Source of the DNA: Eublepharis macularius
Taxonomy: Eukaryota > Chordata > Lepidosauria > Squamata > Eublepharidae
NCBI RefSeq assembly: GCF_028583425.1
Contig: NC_072795.1
Span: 9,261,001-9,325,000 of the forward strand
Direction: 5' to 3'
Length of the DNA: 64,000 nt
Under the pieces are notes generated by a model, which did not search any database, was not told where the DNA came from, and was given only the letters and a program-made list of their open reading frames with translations. This document shows positions 63,150 to 64,000 of the stretch, piece after piece. The translations under genes were made by a program, and so were the position numbers. Numbering within the stretch: the first letter of the stretch is position 1; each line of letters begins with the position of its first letter.

Positions 63150-64000
63150 ACCCTTGAGATCTAGTGTTGTGTTATGTGCCATCAAGGCGCCTCTGACCTA
63201 TGGCAATTCTATGAATGAAAGACCTCCAGAACGTTGTATCACGAACAGACTTGCTCAAATCTTGCTAACTATAGGGTGTGGCTTCCTTTATTGAGTCCAC
63301 TTTGGGTCTTCCTGTCAGGCTCTGGCAGTTAGGCCCTTATAGTACTCCACTGCACACACTCCAGTGTATGAGTTAAAGTTACTTTATTAGCGATCCATCA
63401 GTATCAGCATACACAGACAAGGATATTGGCAGACGTGACGTATAAAGGTTTGGAGGGGTTAGTTATAGGGCAAGTTCTTGCCTGTAGAATATGGACAGTT
63501 AGGATTCTGGCGCGAAAGAGCCAGGGGGAGGGGGGAAGGGGTTGAGACAGGAGGAGAGAAGAACTGGAGGAGAGAAGCAAAAAATGAAGTCATTTTTAGT
63601 TCCCAGGCTCAAGCCGGCACTCAAGGACACATTCCCAAGTGGCTGCAAAAACGAAAGTAGACACCACAGTAGGCACCTGTAATATAAGCAACTCCCAGCC
63701 AAACAGGCCACCGATATGCAACTTCTATACTCTCAGAGGATCAGTACAGAGCATAGAATACAAAAAAATACTCATGGCAGATATGTAGACAGACATATAT
63801 GACACTTCCTCTTTTCCTACTGCCTTCCACTTTTCCTAGCATTATTCACTTTTCCAGAAAATCTTGTCTTCTCCTGATGTGACCAAAGTGCAATAGCCTC
63901 AGTTTTGTCATTTTAGCTTCTAGGGAGAATTCAGGCTTGATTTGGTCTCGTACCCACTTATTTGTCTTTTTGGCTGTCCATAGTATCCGCAAAACTCTCC
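63150..64000 (-). mobile_element. BovB-like (RTE) LINE, split by a solo LTR, running off the window
   Basis: Left part 63150-63312 (3' end: catcaaggcgcctctgacct; gaaagacctccagaacg). Right part from 63805: cttttcctactgccttccac, gaattcaggcttgatttgg, the reverse of the FSLEAKM / IKPEFSLEA coding motif. Paralogous to 10085-10650 in gene A, which lacks the LTR. Confidence 0.8.
63313..63804 (-). repeat. Solo LTR, 492 bp
   Basis: TGTCAGGCTC ... ATATATGACA with perfect 5-bp duplications cttcc (63308-63312, 63805-63809) interrupting a BovB-like LINE. An AATAAAG on the - strand (about 63380) and the match in end sequence suggest the same orientation and class as Ty3/Gypsy LTRs, but it is a different family from 32817-33230. 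Confidence 0.85.

Overview
This is vertebrate nuclear DNA, most likely from a squamate reptile (a lizard-type genome). The only cellular genes are intron-rich cytochrome P450 family 2 (CYP2) genes. The repeats are a typical squamate mix: BovB-like RTE LINEs, 5S-rRNA-headed SINEs with BovB-like tails, CR1 and L2 LINEs, tRNA-headed MIR-like SINEs, Penelope-like elements, hAT-type MITEs and Helitrons. No prokaryotic operons, CRISPR arrays, rRNA genes or functional tRNA genes are present. The species is inferred, not proven.

Layout. (1) 1-18703: CYP2 gene A on the + strand, exons 3 to 9. Exons 1 and 2 lie upstream of the window. All seven exons have canonical CYP2 lengths (150, 161, 177, 142, 188, 142, and 188 nt of coding sequence in exon 9), consensus splice sites and an open frame through the heme-binding Cys. 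(2) 18704-42860: an intergenic block of nested transposons. It includes a BovB LINE split by a Penelope-like element that is itself split by a hAT MITE, a 772-bp-offset direct-repeat element, and an apparently intact chromodomain Ty3/Gypsy retrotransposon on the - strand at 32817-39702. A truncated second copy of that element abuts it on the right. (3) 42865-61750: CYP2 gene B on the + strand, with a TATA box and exons 1 to 5. Its remaining exons would lie past the right edge.

Genes A and B are tandem paralogs whose introns align apart from lineage-specific insertions, so each gene supplies the empty site for insertions in the other. This fixes the ends and target duplications of several mobile elements, including a Helitron inserted between A and T without duplication. 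Gene B exon 2 is 164 nt rather than 163 nt, with one extra A in an A8 run. That puts exons 1-2 out of frame with exons 3-5: either a new pseudogene or a homopolymer sequencing error.

The most striking system is the Ty3/Gypsy element. Its two 414-bp LTRs look identical. Gag and Pol are both open, in different frames, joined by a GGGAAAC slippery heptamer and a perfect 11-bp stem-loop. Instead of a tRNA primer site it has, 2 nt after the 5' LTR, a 13-nt sequence exactly complementary to the presumed start of its own transcript. This is the layout expected for Tf1/Sushi-type self-priming.
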